Origin: Eubacteriales bacterium SKADARSKE-1
Lineage (GTDB): Bacteria; Bacillota; Clostridia; Oscillospirales; Acutalibacteraceae
Assembly (NCBI GenBank): GCA_030920305.1
Contig: JARLUB010000002.1
Location: 225,674-289,673 of the forward strand
Reading direction: 5' to 3'
DNA: 64,000 nt
The notes below the pieces were generated by a model, which had not been told where the DNA came from, did no database searches, and saw only the letters and a list, made by a program, of their open reading frames with translations. A program made the position numbers and the translations under genes. This document shows positions 17,103-27,200 of the stretch, piece by piece; within the stretch, counting starts at the first letter, position 1, and each line of letters begins with the position of its first letter.

Positions 17103-19330
17103 TTATTTAACATTTCCTCATAACCACATTTTTCGTCCATACAATAAGCCTTTCCTGATTTCCCTTTTTTCTTAAACAGAGGCTTTCCACACTTTGGACA
17201 TTTTGTATCGGTTGGCTCATCCCATGAAACAAAATCACAATCTGGATAGTTACTGCAACCAAAAAAAACTCTTCCCCGTTTAGACCTCTTTTTTAATATT
17301 TCACCATCGCAATTAGGACATTTTATTCCAGTTTTTTCGTCTATTCCTTTTATGTTTTTACATTCAGGGTACCCAGGGCACGCCATAAACTTACCATACC
17401 TACCATGTTTTATTACCATTTTTCTGCCACATTTTTCACAAACCACATCAGTTTCTTCAACTTCATCCGAAACAGCTTCGCCATTTTCTGCACCCATTTT
17501 TTTTGTGTTTTTACATTCCGGATACCCTGAGCAAGCTATAAATTTTCCATATCGACTAACCTTAATAACCATCTTGCGCCCGCATTTTTCGCAAACTATG
17601 TCAGTTTCATCTTCCTTAAGCTTTATTTTAACATCCTTCATATCTTTGCGAGCTTGTTTTAGAGTTTCACTAAAGTTATCATAAAATTCCTCTAAAACTC
17701 CCGTCCAATCTTCTTTACCTTCTTCTATAGTGTCAAGATCAGTTTCCATTTTCGCCGTAAATTTTACATTTACAATGTCAGGAAATTTTTCTTTCAAAAG
17801 TTTTGTTATAACTTCTCCAAGTTCTGTAGGTTTGAGACTTTTCCCTTCGCGCACAACATACTCGCGTGCTGTTATAGTAGATATTGTAGCCGCATAAGTT
17901 GATGGCCGGCCTATACCATCCTCTTCAAGAGCCTTAATTAGTGAAGCCTCCGTATACCTAGCCGGTGGTTCTGTAAAGTGTTGGTTCGGTATGATTTCTT
18001 TCTTCTTAAGCAACATACCTTTTTCAAGCTGCGGCAATTCTTTAGCTTTCTCCTCATCATCCTTAACATCTTGATAAAGGGTAGTAAATCCATCAAATTT
18101 TATAGTGTAGCCAGACGCCCTAAATATATAACCATTAGCACCAATATCTACGCTTGTTGTATTTAATATACACTCAGCCATTTGGCTTGCTGTGAATCTT
18201 TCCCAAATAAGCTTATAGAGCTTGTATTGGTCATTGCTAAGCGATGATTTGACTTTTTCTGGTGATAAATCAATCATTGTTGGTCTAATAGCTTCATGTC
18301 CATCTTGAGAACTTGACTTTGATTTAAAATATCTTGTTTTAGATGGTAAATATTTATTTCCAAATTTTTTCTCGATGTAATTTGATAAGTCCTTTAATGC
18401 TTCTTCAGAAACTCTAAGCGAATCTGTTCTCATGTAAGTAATTAAACCAATCGCACCCATTCCTTTAATCTCTACACCCTCATAAAGCTCCTGAGCTACC
18501 TTCATAGTTCTTTTTGCTTGAAACCCTAATCTCTTTGAAGCTTCTTGCTGCAATGTTGATGTAATAAAAGGTGGAGATGGCAAACGACGCCTGGTACCCT
18601 TTTTAACATTGTCAACGATATATGGCCCGTTTTCTATAGATTTTAATATTCCATTTGCCATCTTTTCGTCTGTAATTTTTATCTTTTTACTAGTTGTTCC
18701 ATAAAAAGAAGCACCAAAAATTTTTTTAGAATTTTCCGGCATAAATTTTGCATCTATTGTCCAATATTCTTCAGGAATAAATTTTCTAATTTCTTCTTCT
18801 CTATCAACAATTATTCTAACTGCAACACTCTGTACACGTCCTGCCGACATGCCCTTTCTAATTTTCTGAGACAAAAATGGACTCAGTTTGTAACCTACTA
18901 TCCTATCTAAAATTCTTCTTGCTTGTTGGGCGTTTACAAGATTCAAATCAATATTTCTTGGATGAGCCATTCCAAAAGTAACACCGGATTTTGTTATTTC
19001 ATTAAAAGTAACTCTGTTTTTTTGTTTAAGATTAAGGCCTAAAATATATGCTAAGTGCCAAGAAATAGCTTCTCCTTCACGATCAGGGTCAGTTGCTAAA
19101 AAAATTTCATCATTCCTTTTTGATACTTTCACAAGCTCATTAACTAATTTTTCTTTTCCAGCAATAATTTCATAATTAGGTTTAAAATTATCAGCTATAT
19201 CAACACTTAGTTTGCTTTTGGGTAAATCACGCACGTGACCCATAGAAGCTATAACTTCACAGCCGCTTCCTAAATACTTCTTTATTGTCTTTGCCTTTGC
19301 AGGTGATTCAACTATTAATAATTTTGACAA
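17099..19330 (-). CDS. topA: DNA topoisomerase I
   Basis: 743 residues; relaxes negative supercoils. Toprim motifs are LLIVESPAKAKTIKKYLG and LATDPDREGEAISWHLA. The catalytic tyrosine lies in LITYMRTDS near residue 296, and GYKLSPFL and GMSAGRVQSVAVR are typical. Four zinc fingers follow at the C-terminus (CEKC...CSGYPEC, CEKC...CPGYPEC, CPNC...CSNYPDC, CPKC...CMDEKC). The first two are nearly identical in sequence, suggesting recent duplication. Located 31 bases after dprA. Confidence 0.97.
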   Translation of the reverse strand: MSKLLIVESPAKAKTIKKYLGSGCEVIASMGHVRDLPKSKLSVDIADNFKPNYEIIAGKEKLVNELVKVSKRNDEIFLATDPDREGEAISWHLAYILGLNLKQKNRVTFNEITKSGVTFGMAHPRNIDLNLVNAQQARRILDRIVGYKLSPFLSQKIRKGMSAGRVQSVAVRIIVDREEEIRKFIPEEYWTIDAKFMPENSKKIFGASFYGTTSKKIKITDEKMANGILKSIENGPYIVDNVKKGTRRRLPSPPFITSTLQQEASKRLGFQAKRTMKVAQELYEGVEIKGMGAIGLITYMRTDSLRVSEEALKDLSNYIEKKFGNKYLPSKTRYFKSKSSSQDGHEAIRPTMIDLSPEKVKSSLSNDQYKLYKLIWERFTASQMAECILNTTSVDIGANGYIFRASGYTIKFDGFTTLYQDVKDDEEKAKELPQLEKGMLLKKKEIIPNQHFTEPPARYTEASLIKALEEDGIGRPSTYAATISTITAREYVVREGKSLKPTELGEVITKLLKEKFPDIVNVKFTAKMETDLDTIEEGKEDWTGVLEEFYDNFSETLKQARKDMKDVKIKLKEDETDIVCEKCGRKMVIKVSRYGKFIACSGYPECKNTKKMGAENGEAVSDEVEETDVVCEKCGRKMVIKHGRYGKFMACPGYPECKNIKGIDEKTGIKCPNCDGEILKKRSKRGRVFFGCSNYPDCDFVSWDEPTDTKCPKCGKPLFKKKGKSGKAYCMDEKCGYEEMLNK

Positions 19331-19361
19331 AAAAATCCCACCCTAACACATCTACATACTT

Positions 19362-20528
19362 TTATCTTGAATACCTTTTTCCTGGGTTACTTTTTATTAA
19401 ATTTTTTAATTCAAGCTCCGTTACAGCTTGTAATGCTTCTGAAGTTTTCATATGACAACTTTGTGCCAACTCATCTATATGCAAAGGTCTATCTGTTAAA
19501 TTACTATAAAAAACTTTCGCCCTCTCTGATAAACTTTTAATCTTATCATCTAACACCCTTCCAGATAAATCTATACTATCTTTTTTACTTTCCTTAATAT
19601 TGTTTAAAATCTCTTTATTTATTTCTTCCTTGGTTGAAATCTTTTCCTGTGGACAAACACAATAATATTCTTCTAAAATGTCCTCTACACTAGTTACAAG
19701 CTTTGCGCACTCCTTTATTAGCCTGTTAGTACCAACAGATTTTGCACTTTTTATATCACCAGGTACTGCAAATAGATCTTTATTTTGTTCAAGTGTCAAG
19801 TTTGCAGTAATTAAAGAGCCACTTTTCGAACCCGCTTCTACAATTAAAGTTCCTAAGGAAAGACCTGAAATAATTCTATTTCTCATTGGAAAATTTTGAG
19901 GTAAAGCGGTTTTATCGGGTAAATATTCAGAAACTAAAGCCCCATTTTTAGAAATAACATCTCGTAAAAGTTTGTTTTTCATAAGGTAGTTAGTGTTCAA
20001 ACCACAACCTAAAACAGAAACCACCTTTCCCCCTGCTAACACTGCACCTTTTTGAGCTGCGCTATCTATTCCTAAGGCTCCCCCACTAATTACAACAACA
20101 CCGGCTTTTGAAAGTTTATATCCAAAATCAAAAGCCACATTCAATCCATATTGTGTAGCACTTCTAGTCCCAACTATAGATATACAAACACAGTCATCAA
20201 TATAGTCTAAATTTCCCTTAACGTAAAGTACAGCCGGAGGATTATAGATATTTTTTAACCGTTCTGGATACAGATTGTCCTCAAATGTTACAATCTTATA
20301 TCCGCAATTATCACATTCACTTACTATTTTTTCAGCCCATTTTAAATCAATTTTTTTTAAATCGTTCAACTCTTTGGACGTAAAAATATTGCTAAACCGC
20401 CATTCATCTTTACTAGCTTTAAATAAATTTTCTATTGTGCCAAAATTTTCTATAATATCCTTTATCTTATGATTTCCAATCCCCAATGCTTGTTGTAAAC
20501 ATACCCAGTATACCTTCTTATTGTACAT
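19362..20528 (-). CDS. dprA: DNA processing protein DprA
   Basis: 388 residues from the ATG at 20528, which follows GGAGG at 9 bases; a longer frame to 20558 would overlap the preceding gene. DprA loads RecA onto incoming single-stranded DNA in transformation. Rossmann-type motifs are visible: SIVGTRSATQYG, VVISGGALGIDSAAQKGAV and the RNRIISGLS stretch. N-terminal helical domain and a C-terminal winged-helix-like region (DELAQSCHMKTSEALQAVTELEL) are present. Only 5 bases after the rRNA methyltransferase gene. Confidence 0.93.
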   Translation of the reverse strand: MYNKKVYWVCLQQALGIGNHKIKDIIENFGTIENLFKASKDEWRFSNIFTSKELNDLKKIDLKWAEKIVSECDNCGYKIVTFEDNLYPERLKNIYNPPAVLYVKGNLDYIDDCVCISIVGTRSATQYGLNVAFDFGYKLSKAGVVVISGGALGIDSAAQKGAVLAGGKVVSVLGCGLNTNYLMKNKLLRDVISKNGALVSEYLPDKTALPQNFPMRNRIISGLSLGTLIVEAGSKSGSLITANLTLEQNKDLFAVPGDIKSAKSVGTNRLIKECAKLVTSVEDILEEYYCVCPQEKISTKEEINKEILNNIKESKKDSIDLSGRVLDDKIKSLSERAKVFYSNLTDRPLHIDELAQSCHMKTSEALQAVTELELKNLIKSNPGKRYSR

Positions 20529-20533
20529 ATAGG

Positions 20534-21334
20534 CTATCCTCCACGAATAAGTTCCCACATAATGATACTAGTTGCCACTGCAGCATTTAATGATTCGGCT
20601 CTCCCTTTCATAGGAATAGTTAATTTTTTTGAACATAAATTTATAGTTTTTTCTTTTAAACCGTTTCCTTCATTTCCTATAAATACAGCACACGGTCCAT
20701 CGTTAAAGTCCACATTAGTAATTATCACAGAATTATTATCCGGTACCGCAGCATAAGTCTTAATTTCATTATCATTAAAATAATGTATTAAAGCCTGCAA
20801 ATCACATGTTATATGAATAAGTAATCTAAAAACTGCACCCATACTACCTCTTAAAACCTTTGGATTATAGATATCACAACAGTCTTGTGTTAAAATAATT
20901 TCATTTATTCCTAGAGCTTCAGCAGTTCTTAACATAGTTCCCAAATTTGATGGATCTTGAATACTTTCAAAAACAACTATCTTGTCTACATTACTTATTT
21001 TATCCAGGCAAAGTTGTTTGTCAAGCATAGAACACAAGCATAAGATGCCCTGTGAGTTTTTCACATCAGAAATGCTTTCCATAATACCTTCAGAAACAGA
21101 GTACGATTTTTCTGCAAATTTTAAAATTAACTCCACTGTACTTTTATATCTTTCTAATGCTTTTTCAGTGTAAAAAAAATTTTTAATTTTTACACAGCTC
21201 ATAACAGCATTTTCGCACAACCTGGCCCCTTCAATTACAAATTCTTTTTCCCTTTTTCTAAAACTTTTTGAATTAATAAGTTTTAAAACATGTTTTATTA
21301 TAGGGTTTTCATGACTTTTTAGCTGAACAACCAT
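20534..21334 (-). CDS. TrmH/SpoU-family RNA 2'-O-methyltransferase
   Basis: 266 residues. The SPOUT fold is indicated by motif 1 QDPSNLGTMLRTAEALG, motif 2 FIGNEGNGLKE and motif 3 IPMKGRAESLNAAVA, the SAM-binding trefoil-knot signatures. An N-terminal substrate-binding domain (residues 1-100) contains KSFRKREKEFVIEGARL. Such proteins methylate ribose in 23S rRNA or tRNA; the site cannot be told from sequence. First gene of the dprA-topA-trmFO-plsX-rnc run. Confidence 0.92.
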   Translation of the reverse strand: MVVQLKSHENPIIKHVLKLINSKSFRKREKEFVIEGARLCENAVMSCVKIKNFFYTEKALERYKSTVELILKFAEKSYSVSEGIMESISDVKNSQGILCLCSMLDKQLCLDKISNVDKIVVFESIQDPSNLGTMLRTAEALGINEIILTQDCCDIYNPKVLRGSMGAVFRLLIHITCDLQALIHYFNDNEIKTYAAVPDNNSVIITNVDFNDGPCAVFIGNEGNGLKEKTINLCSKKLTIPMKGRAESLNAAVATSIIMWELIRGG

Positions 21335-21424
21335 ATTAAGGTTCCTTCCCTTTTACTTACCTAACACAATTAACACTATTGTGTCTACAAACTAATACAA
21401 TGGGTTTATTCCAAAAGTATAAAC

Positions 21425-21470
21425 AAAAAACACAAGCGAACAAACTGGTTAAACACAGTTGGTTCGCTTG
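21425..21470 (-). terminator. Terminator of the 6S RNA transcript
   Basis: Minus strand: CAAGCGAACCAACTG pairs with CAGTTTGTTCGCTTG around a short loop, followed by TGTTTTTTGTTT. Confidence 0.85.
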
Positions 21471-21477
21471 AAATTTA

Positions 21478-21682
21478 AAAAGGATACCCGCTTAACCGTA
21501 ATGTGTACCAAATAACCTGCCTACTAAATAAACAGGTGGGTGCCAGCCCATAGATTTCTCACTCCCATCGTCCAGCTTGCGCTAGGAGGTCTGCAATCCA
21601 TCTATAGAGCAAAGCTCCCTAAAAAAAGGTTGTAGGGTTATATAACACAGTCCGCGAGTTAAGCAGGAAGCTTTTTGTTAAT
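21478..21682 (-). ncRNA. ssrS: Probable 6S RNA
   Basis: About 200 nt on the minus strand, with no reading frame, its own promoter and its own terminator. The ends pair (CCTGCTTAAC near 21665 with GTTAAGCGGG near 21490), giving one long interrupted hairpin. Gram-positive 6S features are recognisable by eye: CCCTACAACCTTTTTTTAGGGAG, and the GGCACCCACCTG...CAGGTT block toward the 3' end. Established for this family: it binds sigma-A RNA polymerase as a promoter mimic in stationary phase. Identified from memory of family sequences, not from a covariance search. Confidence 0.72.
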
Positions 21683-21688
21683 AAAACA

Positions 21689-21717
21689 ATTATAACATAA
21701 AAATATCGTATAGTAAA
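21689..21717 (-). promoter_or_regulatory. Promoter of the 6S RNA gene
   Basis: Minus strand TTTACT, 17-base spacer, perfect TATAAT; predicted start near 21682 matches the 5' arm of the RNA. Confidence 0.7.
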
Positions 21718-21736
21718 GCCCATTTATAAAAAATCA

Positions 21737-22045
21737 CTAAAAATTATTATCCATTTCATTTTCGTCATAAAGTTCTTCAAAATGAGCCTCAAACATTCTT
21801 TCCAAACTTTCAAGCAACTTGCTGTCTTCAACTTCAGCTAAAAGCGGCTCATCGTCTCCATCAATAACTTCAAATATATAATAATTTGCACTTTCCAATA
21901 TGTTATCTTCCTCAACATTGCTTTTGGGAAGCAATGCATAAAAGCAACCTTTTTCATTTTCTATAACATCAAGAATTTCAAACAAATGCTCCTGACCTTC
22001 ATCATCAATGAGAGTCATAAGATCTGGTGAAAACTCATTACTCAT
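21737..22045 (-). CDS. DUF1292 family protein (YrzB-like)
   Basis: 102 residues from the second ATG (22045); the first ATG at 22060 would add MGCVF only. Acidic, small, with the family pattern LIDDEGQEHLFEILDVIE, YALLPKS and YYIFEVIDGDDEPLLAEVEDSKLLE. DUF1292 proteins are widespread in Firmicutes next to yrvJ/ruvX-type genes; no biochemical role is established. Upstream of the 6S promoter on the same strand. Confidence 0.85.
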   Translation of the reverse strand: MSNEFSPDLMTLIDDEGQEHLFEILDVIENEKGCFYALLPKSNVEEDNILESANYYIFEVIDGDDEPLLAEVEDSKLLESLERMFEAHFEELYDENEMDNNF

Positions 22046-22194
22046 AAAAACACAACCCATCTTTAAAATAGTGGTTCAACTTAATTTTACAGCGATAAAA
22101 TTTCCAAGTCAACCAGAAAAAACTCTAAATTTGTCGATTTTATTTAAAGTTGAGTTTTAAATAAAACATCTCCCATAATAATTAATTTTACTTA

Positions 22195-23169
22195 TTAATT
22201 ATTGCCCTTCATAACTTCCATGCCTTTACAAATATTTTCTATGTTTATATTTGAAAAATCACCTGCGTATTCTCCGTCTAAAATCCATGGCATTTCTGTG
22301 TGCGAATTTATAAAAACATTTTTTGCTTGTCGAAAAATTATATTTTCTGCATTATATTTACGTTTTCTAAGATTCAATAATATTTTTATTAGTTGCATTG
22401 GGTTTTCAGGCTTTCGTATTAATATAATCTCAAATTCTCCATCATCCATTTTTGTGTTTTGTCCAGTGAAGTCAATAAGTCCTGCAACTGATTTAGAATT
22501 TGTAATAGCTCCAAAAATAAAACTTCCTTCAAATTGCTCTTCATTACATTTAACATTTAAGTAATAAGACCTTATTTTTTTCTTTTGCAAAAAACGAAAC
22601 CCTTCAAATATATATGCAACATATCCGAAGATATTTTTTAACTTTTGAGACGTCTTATAAGCTACTTCACAAAAAGCACCAAAGGATGCAACATAAGAAA
22701 AATATTCTTCTTTATTAAAGCACCCTACATCTAAATTTATTATTTTATGACAAGATATTGACTTGGAAATATGATCTAACGACGAAGAAGCGCCCAAACT
22801 CTTGGCCAAGTCGTTAGTAGTTCCAAAAGGAACACAAAGAATCGGTAAATGTTCTTTTGATTTCATTACCCCATTTACAACTTCATGAAATGTGCCATCA
22901 CCCCCGCAACAAATAATAAACTTATAATCCTTTCCTTCTTCTAAAATAACATTAGTAGCATCTTTTTTTGCTTTGGTGTAATAAACTTTAAATTTGTAAT
23001 CTAATTTTTTTAATATCTCAGTCAATTTCAATATATTATCACAAGAAATCTTTTTTCCTGCTATAGGATTAACTATTATAATAGCCGACTTAATTGTATT
23101 GGTCACATCGAAATTCTTATTAATTTTTTCCTCCATGTTCATTTCTTCAACTTTTTTAATCTGTTTCAT
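22195..23169 (-). CDS. Diacylglycerol kinase-family lipid kinase (YegS/BmrU type)
   Basis: 324 residues, start after AAGGAGAAAAAT. The DAGK catalytic domain is shown by IIVNPIAGKK, the ATP motif CCGGDGTFHEVVNGVM and LCVPFGTTNDLAKSLG; a C-terminal beta-rich domain ends with PWILDGEYAG. Relatives phosphorylate diacylglycerol or related lipids at the membrane. An N-terminal stretch rich in Lys/Glu/Met (about 20 residues) precedes the domain. The exact lipid is unknown. Confidence 0.9.
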   Translation of the reverse strand: MKQIKKVEEMNMEEKINKNFDVTNTIKSAIIIVNPIAGKKISCDNILKLTEILKKLDYKFKVYYTKAKKDATNVILEEGKDYKFIICCGGDGTFHEVVNGVMKSKEHLPILCVPFGTTNDLAKSLGASSSLDHISKSISCHKIINLDVGCFNKEEYFSYVASFGAFCEVAYKTSQKLKNIFGYVAYIFEGFRFLQKKKIRSYYLNVKCNEEQFEGSFIFGAITNSKSVAGLIDFTGQNTKMDDGEFEIILIRKPENPMQLIKILLNLRKRKYNAENIIFRQAKNVFINSHTEMPWILDGEYAGDFSNINIENICKGMEVMKGNN

Positions 23170-23421
23170 ATTTTTCTCCTTATTTGCTGCATAATTCCTT
23201 CATAGAAAAAATTAATTTAGTGCATTTACAGAGCCCACATTTCTTTTTAATTTAGAGTTAGTAAACAAATTTTGAATTTCTAAGGTATTTCACATGATAA
23301 CATATTTTTTAATTTTTTTAAACCTTATAAATAAAATAAATCCTAGATAAATTTTGCAATTCTAATGCATTGCATATAATCTATCTAGGATTTATATACT
23401 AACCTATCTTAACCTTTTTAA
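23170..23421. other. Intergenic region with a terminator; no gene
   Basis: AT-rich, stops in all frames; contains the terminator at 23338-23393. Confidence 0.6.
23338..23393 (-). terminator. Terminator after the GNAT gene
   Basis: AAATCCTAGATA pairs with TCTATCTAGGATTT, with an inner GCAAT/ATTGC stem and a T-rich tail on the minus strand. Confidence 0.7.
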
Positions 23422-24009
23422 TTAATTTAATAATTTATAGTATATGGCTGCATCACACTTACATGGACCTTTACAGTCAATACACTTATAACTTTTATCT
23501 TTTTCCCACATATTTGAGACCGTTTTAAAATATTTAAAACCACTCTTCAGTAAAACCTTTTCAGCCGGAATAAAATCCCCTCTTTTCCAGGCCGGGCACC
23601 AAGCTATTTTATAACCCATTTTTTTAGCTTTATTAAGAGTTTTTTCAAATAAGTTATATCCAATACCTTTACTTTCACAATTTTTTCTTACAGCTATAGA
23701 TTTAGCATGACATATATTGCTATTTGAACCTGTAATTGAAATTAGCTCTTCTTTAGGAATTTTAAAATCCTTTTGAGCGCTATCCATATTTTCTTCAAAA
23801 AACAGGCAATAACCTAAAACTTCATTAGTATCTGCATCTATTGCTAATGTGCACATTTCGTTGTCTTCTTTTATATGCTTTAATATTTCTTCTCTGGTAA
23901 TATAGTTCTCACCAAAACTTTGAGTACCTATATCAATAATATCATCAATATATTTACTTGAAAAGTCAGAATAGAAAACCGTACTACCGTTTGTACTGCT
24001 CGCTTCCAA
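23422..24009 (-). CDS. GNAT-family acetyltransferase with cysteine-rich tail
   Basis: 195 residues, TTG start at 24009 after AAAGGAGTGAG. The acetyl-CoA loop is SIAVRKNCESKGIGYNLFEKTL (Q/RxxGxG/A-like), preceded by LGYCLFFEE. The C-terminus contains YKCIDCKGPCKCDAAIYY, a CxxCxxxCxC cluster that could bind metal and is not part of the standard fold. The substrate is unknown. Stand-alone gene ahead of the terminator at 23338. Confidence 0.8.
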   Translation of the reverse strand: MEASSTNGSTVFYSDFSSKYIDDIIDIGTQSFGENYITREEILKHIKEDNEMCTLAIDADTNEVLGYCLFFEENMDSAQKDFKIPKEELISITGSNSNICHAKSIAVRKNCESKGIGYNLFEKTLNKAKKMGYKIAWCPAWKRGDFIPAEKVLLKSGFKYFKTVSNMWEKDKSYKCIDCKGPCKCDAAIYYKLLN

Positions 24010-24247
24010 TTAAATTCTCACTCCTTTAAATTTTAATACAAAAACATAAACATACTATGTATAATATTTTCAGAATATTTCCTTTCCGCCTCACTTAATT
24101 AGTGAAGCGGAAAGAATAATATAAGACCTTTTTGACTAAACCGCAAAACTTTTTAGTTATAACTTTGCTTGAAAAAACTTTGCCCCTTTTTCTCTGATCT
24201 AACCAAACAACTTCTGAGTGTCACATTAATAACTTTTATATTATTTT
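24010..24247. other. Intergenic region with a hairpin and a decayed copy of the giant gene's 3' end
   Basis: A 14-base near-perfect inverted repeat (CTTTCCGCCTCACT/AGTGAAGCGGAAAG, 24082-24114) lacks a T-tract. The segment 24179-24238 resembles the last 60 bases of the giant gene (listed as a remnant). Confidence 0.6.
24179..24238 (-). pseudogene. Remnant duplicate of the giant gene's 3' end
   Basis: Read on the minus strand, KVINVTLRSCLVRSEKKGQSF parallels KVIKVAPGSFFGLGKEKRTE at the end of the neighbouring 2053-codon gene. The DNA aligns without gaps over about 60 bases, best at the 5' part (AAAGTTATTAA). It implies a lost or recombined tandem paralogue. Confidence 0.6.
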
Positions 24248-27200
24248 CTATGCTCGAGGAATTTCTGTCCTTTTTTCTTTGCCCAAGCCAAAGAAACTAC
24301 CAGGTGCCACTTTAATAACTTTTATTTTGTCAATTAAAGCTTGTCTCTGCTCTTCGCTCATAACTCTTAATTTTTCACCAACTGCTGCTCTAAGTTCTCC
24401 GTTATAAGAATTCCATGTCAAAGCACGATTAACACAAGCCTTTGCAAACTCAGCTCCCGGTATTCCTTCTGTGTTCCCTTTCCATCTTACAGCACCATCT
24501 GTATAGGAAAATGCGTAACCATCAGTCTCTTTTAAAACAATCTCATGTTCTTTTGTTGTTTCATTCCAGACTATATCACGGTGATTAACATCTGGTATAG
24601 CAACTTTTTTTGAACCTTCTTGAGCATCATTCTGAGCTTTTGTAAGGAACACTACAGTAGCTTTATTTACATCAACACCCTTATAATCCGAGCTAACAAG
24701 CCGCATCATTTCTTTTCTAAAGTGGGGTTCTTCATTTCTCACTGCACTATCGATTTCCGCAGCAATTTTAATTTTATTATCAGTCCCCATTTCATACGAT
24801 TCTGCTCCTAAACCTTTTAAAGTATCTGCTGCTGCTCTCCTTACTAACTTATTGCCTTGTTGTTCAAAGAAAATACCAAACAGGTGGTCTAGTGTTACTT
24901 TTTCATCGCTCAATAAAGCAATTTCAGTTATATTATAAAGATCATTACCAGCTGCTTTCGCTAGAGCCTTCATTTCCAAAGTGCTGCCTTCTTCAGGTGC
25001 TGTACATTCAACAACAGTGCTGCCAGCTCTATACGTAAGGTAACCGCCACCTGTTAACTTAACAGCTTGCATCATGCCTCCGGAAACTCTGTTTTCTGCC
25101 TGGTCTTCGCTAGATACAGAAACTGGACAAATTGGACCATCTTCCGGCAAATTAACTTGACGTCCCTTCGCCAAAACAGCTACTACGTTTAAATGTTCGT
25201 TAATGAATTCTAAAATATCATCATTTGAAGCATGAACAGCTAAACTTGAATCCTTCAATGCACCTTTTTTTACTTTAAACAGCTCTGCACGAACAAGCGC
25301 AATTAGATTTTCTTCGCTTAGGTCCAAATCTGAGTCTTTAAGGTGTGTTAACTCACACACAAATCCTGATTCATCTTGGCTGCTAAATTCAAAACCATTA
25401 TAACCAGTCATTTCAAGTTTATTGCTTATCTCTTCTGCCAGCGTATCTGTTCCAGGCTGTACTTTTTCCATGTAGTAATTATATCCTGCAAGCCCCAAAG
25501 TCATTCCACGGCTCCAAGTGTCATGCCAGCCTAATCTCTGTAGCTCAGCATCAGCTGTAACTTTTGTAGTTTCATCATGATAAACATACAGTAGAGTCCC
25601 TAAATCATCACCCTGCATAATGCCTTTTAGCATAGTTGCTGTTACTACTATTTTTTCTGATTTGTCGACTCTTTCATCTTTAATAGTAACATAGTGTTTA
25701 CCTTTATTATATTGTAAAGAGACATCTCTATACTCAGCAAGGTTACCTGCTATCACATTTCCTTTTTGTTCAGAGACATTAAACACTTCACCTTGTGCCG
25801 CCTTACCATCTTCGCCAACTGTCCAGCCATCGTGTTTTAAAGCTTCATCTAGCTGAGGTACCATTGCTTTTCTATTCTTATCTGCAAAATCAATTGCAGT
25901 TATTTCAAGCCCAGAAAGTTCTTCTAGTTTTTCAAGATCACCTTTTGTAAATTTAAAAGCTGCACCTCCCCCCGTGGTTACCATTATTTTGCCTTTATTT
26001 AATAAGTAATAAAAGCTTACATCCCCTTCGGTCGTAGATGCAAAGTCTATTGATATAATTTTATCATTTGCATCTTTGTATACAACAGTATTTTTTAAGT
26101 TATCACCTAAATCAATGCTATCAATACCTATAATGTTAACAATTACTCCGGAAATATCCTCGTTTTCGCCTTGCTCAAATTTTGAATCTGAAAGATTTTC
26201 TAAAATGACTCTTAAGGCCTCTGGAGTTAGCTCAGCATCAGTCTCTGCTTTAAAATTAATAGTCAGTTGAGTACTATCGCCAGTAATGCTAATAGAATCT
26301 ATAGCATCTCTAAATGGTATGGCTTCATACTTTTCTTTGGTTAATAAACAAACACCACTAATACTTCTATAAATTCTTAAATTTGGTCCAACAACACACC
26401 AAACATTTTGTCCGTCGCTCACATCATCAAGCATTTCTTGTGTAATCTCAACAACATCTTCTTGGTCCTCACGGTTATCAACAAAACGCACCACACTATT
26501 AGCATATTGTAGCTCATATTTAGTTTTATCAGCCTCTTGCAGCTCAGCTAGTTTAGCTTCAGCTAGTTTTACTAATTCTCGCTTACCGCCCCATTCTTTT
26601 AGAGCTCTTAATTCTTCTAGTTTTGCTTGGCAAGCTGCTACTGGTTTGTTTGCTGCAGTTTCGTCGCTAATGGCCTCAATGGCTTCGCGCTGTTGTTGCT
26701 CTAGTGCTGCCAACCGGGCTTGTGTTTCCTGCCTAAGCGCTACAGCAATTTGTTCTTTAAATTTTGCACCTAATCCGTAATCCTGTGCCTGTACCTGTGC
26801 TACACTTTCAATGTCTTTAAGCACATCAATGCATCTATTTATACCATATCTAGCGGCAGTTTCTTTAGCATCTTTCTTTGCTAATACAGGGAAAACTGCA
26901 CTAGTTGCATCAAGACGAGATTGCAACACTTCTTGAAAAACCTTATCTTTGTTTGCTTTTGCTTGGGCAAGCGTTGTTTCTATTTCCTTAATTCTAGCTG
27001 CACATTCTTGTACGTTTTCTAATTTTGCCGCCTCAGCAGGTGCCTCGGCTTTTGCCCGCTCTATTTTATTAGCATCGCTTCTTTGAGCTGCCTTTGCTGG
27101 ATCTTTTCTATATTTCCAGTTACCAAAAATCAATCCACTTTCATCTTTCCAGCCTTTATCTTCCATTGTTTTATCTAAGTTTATTTTCTGTTTGTTTGCA

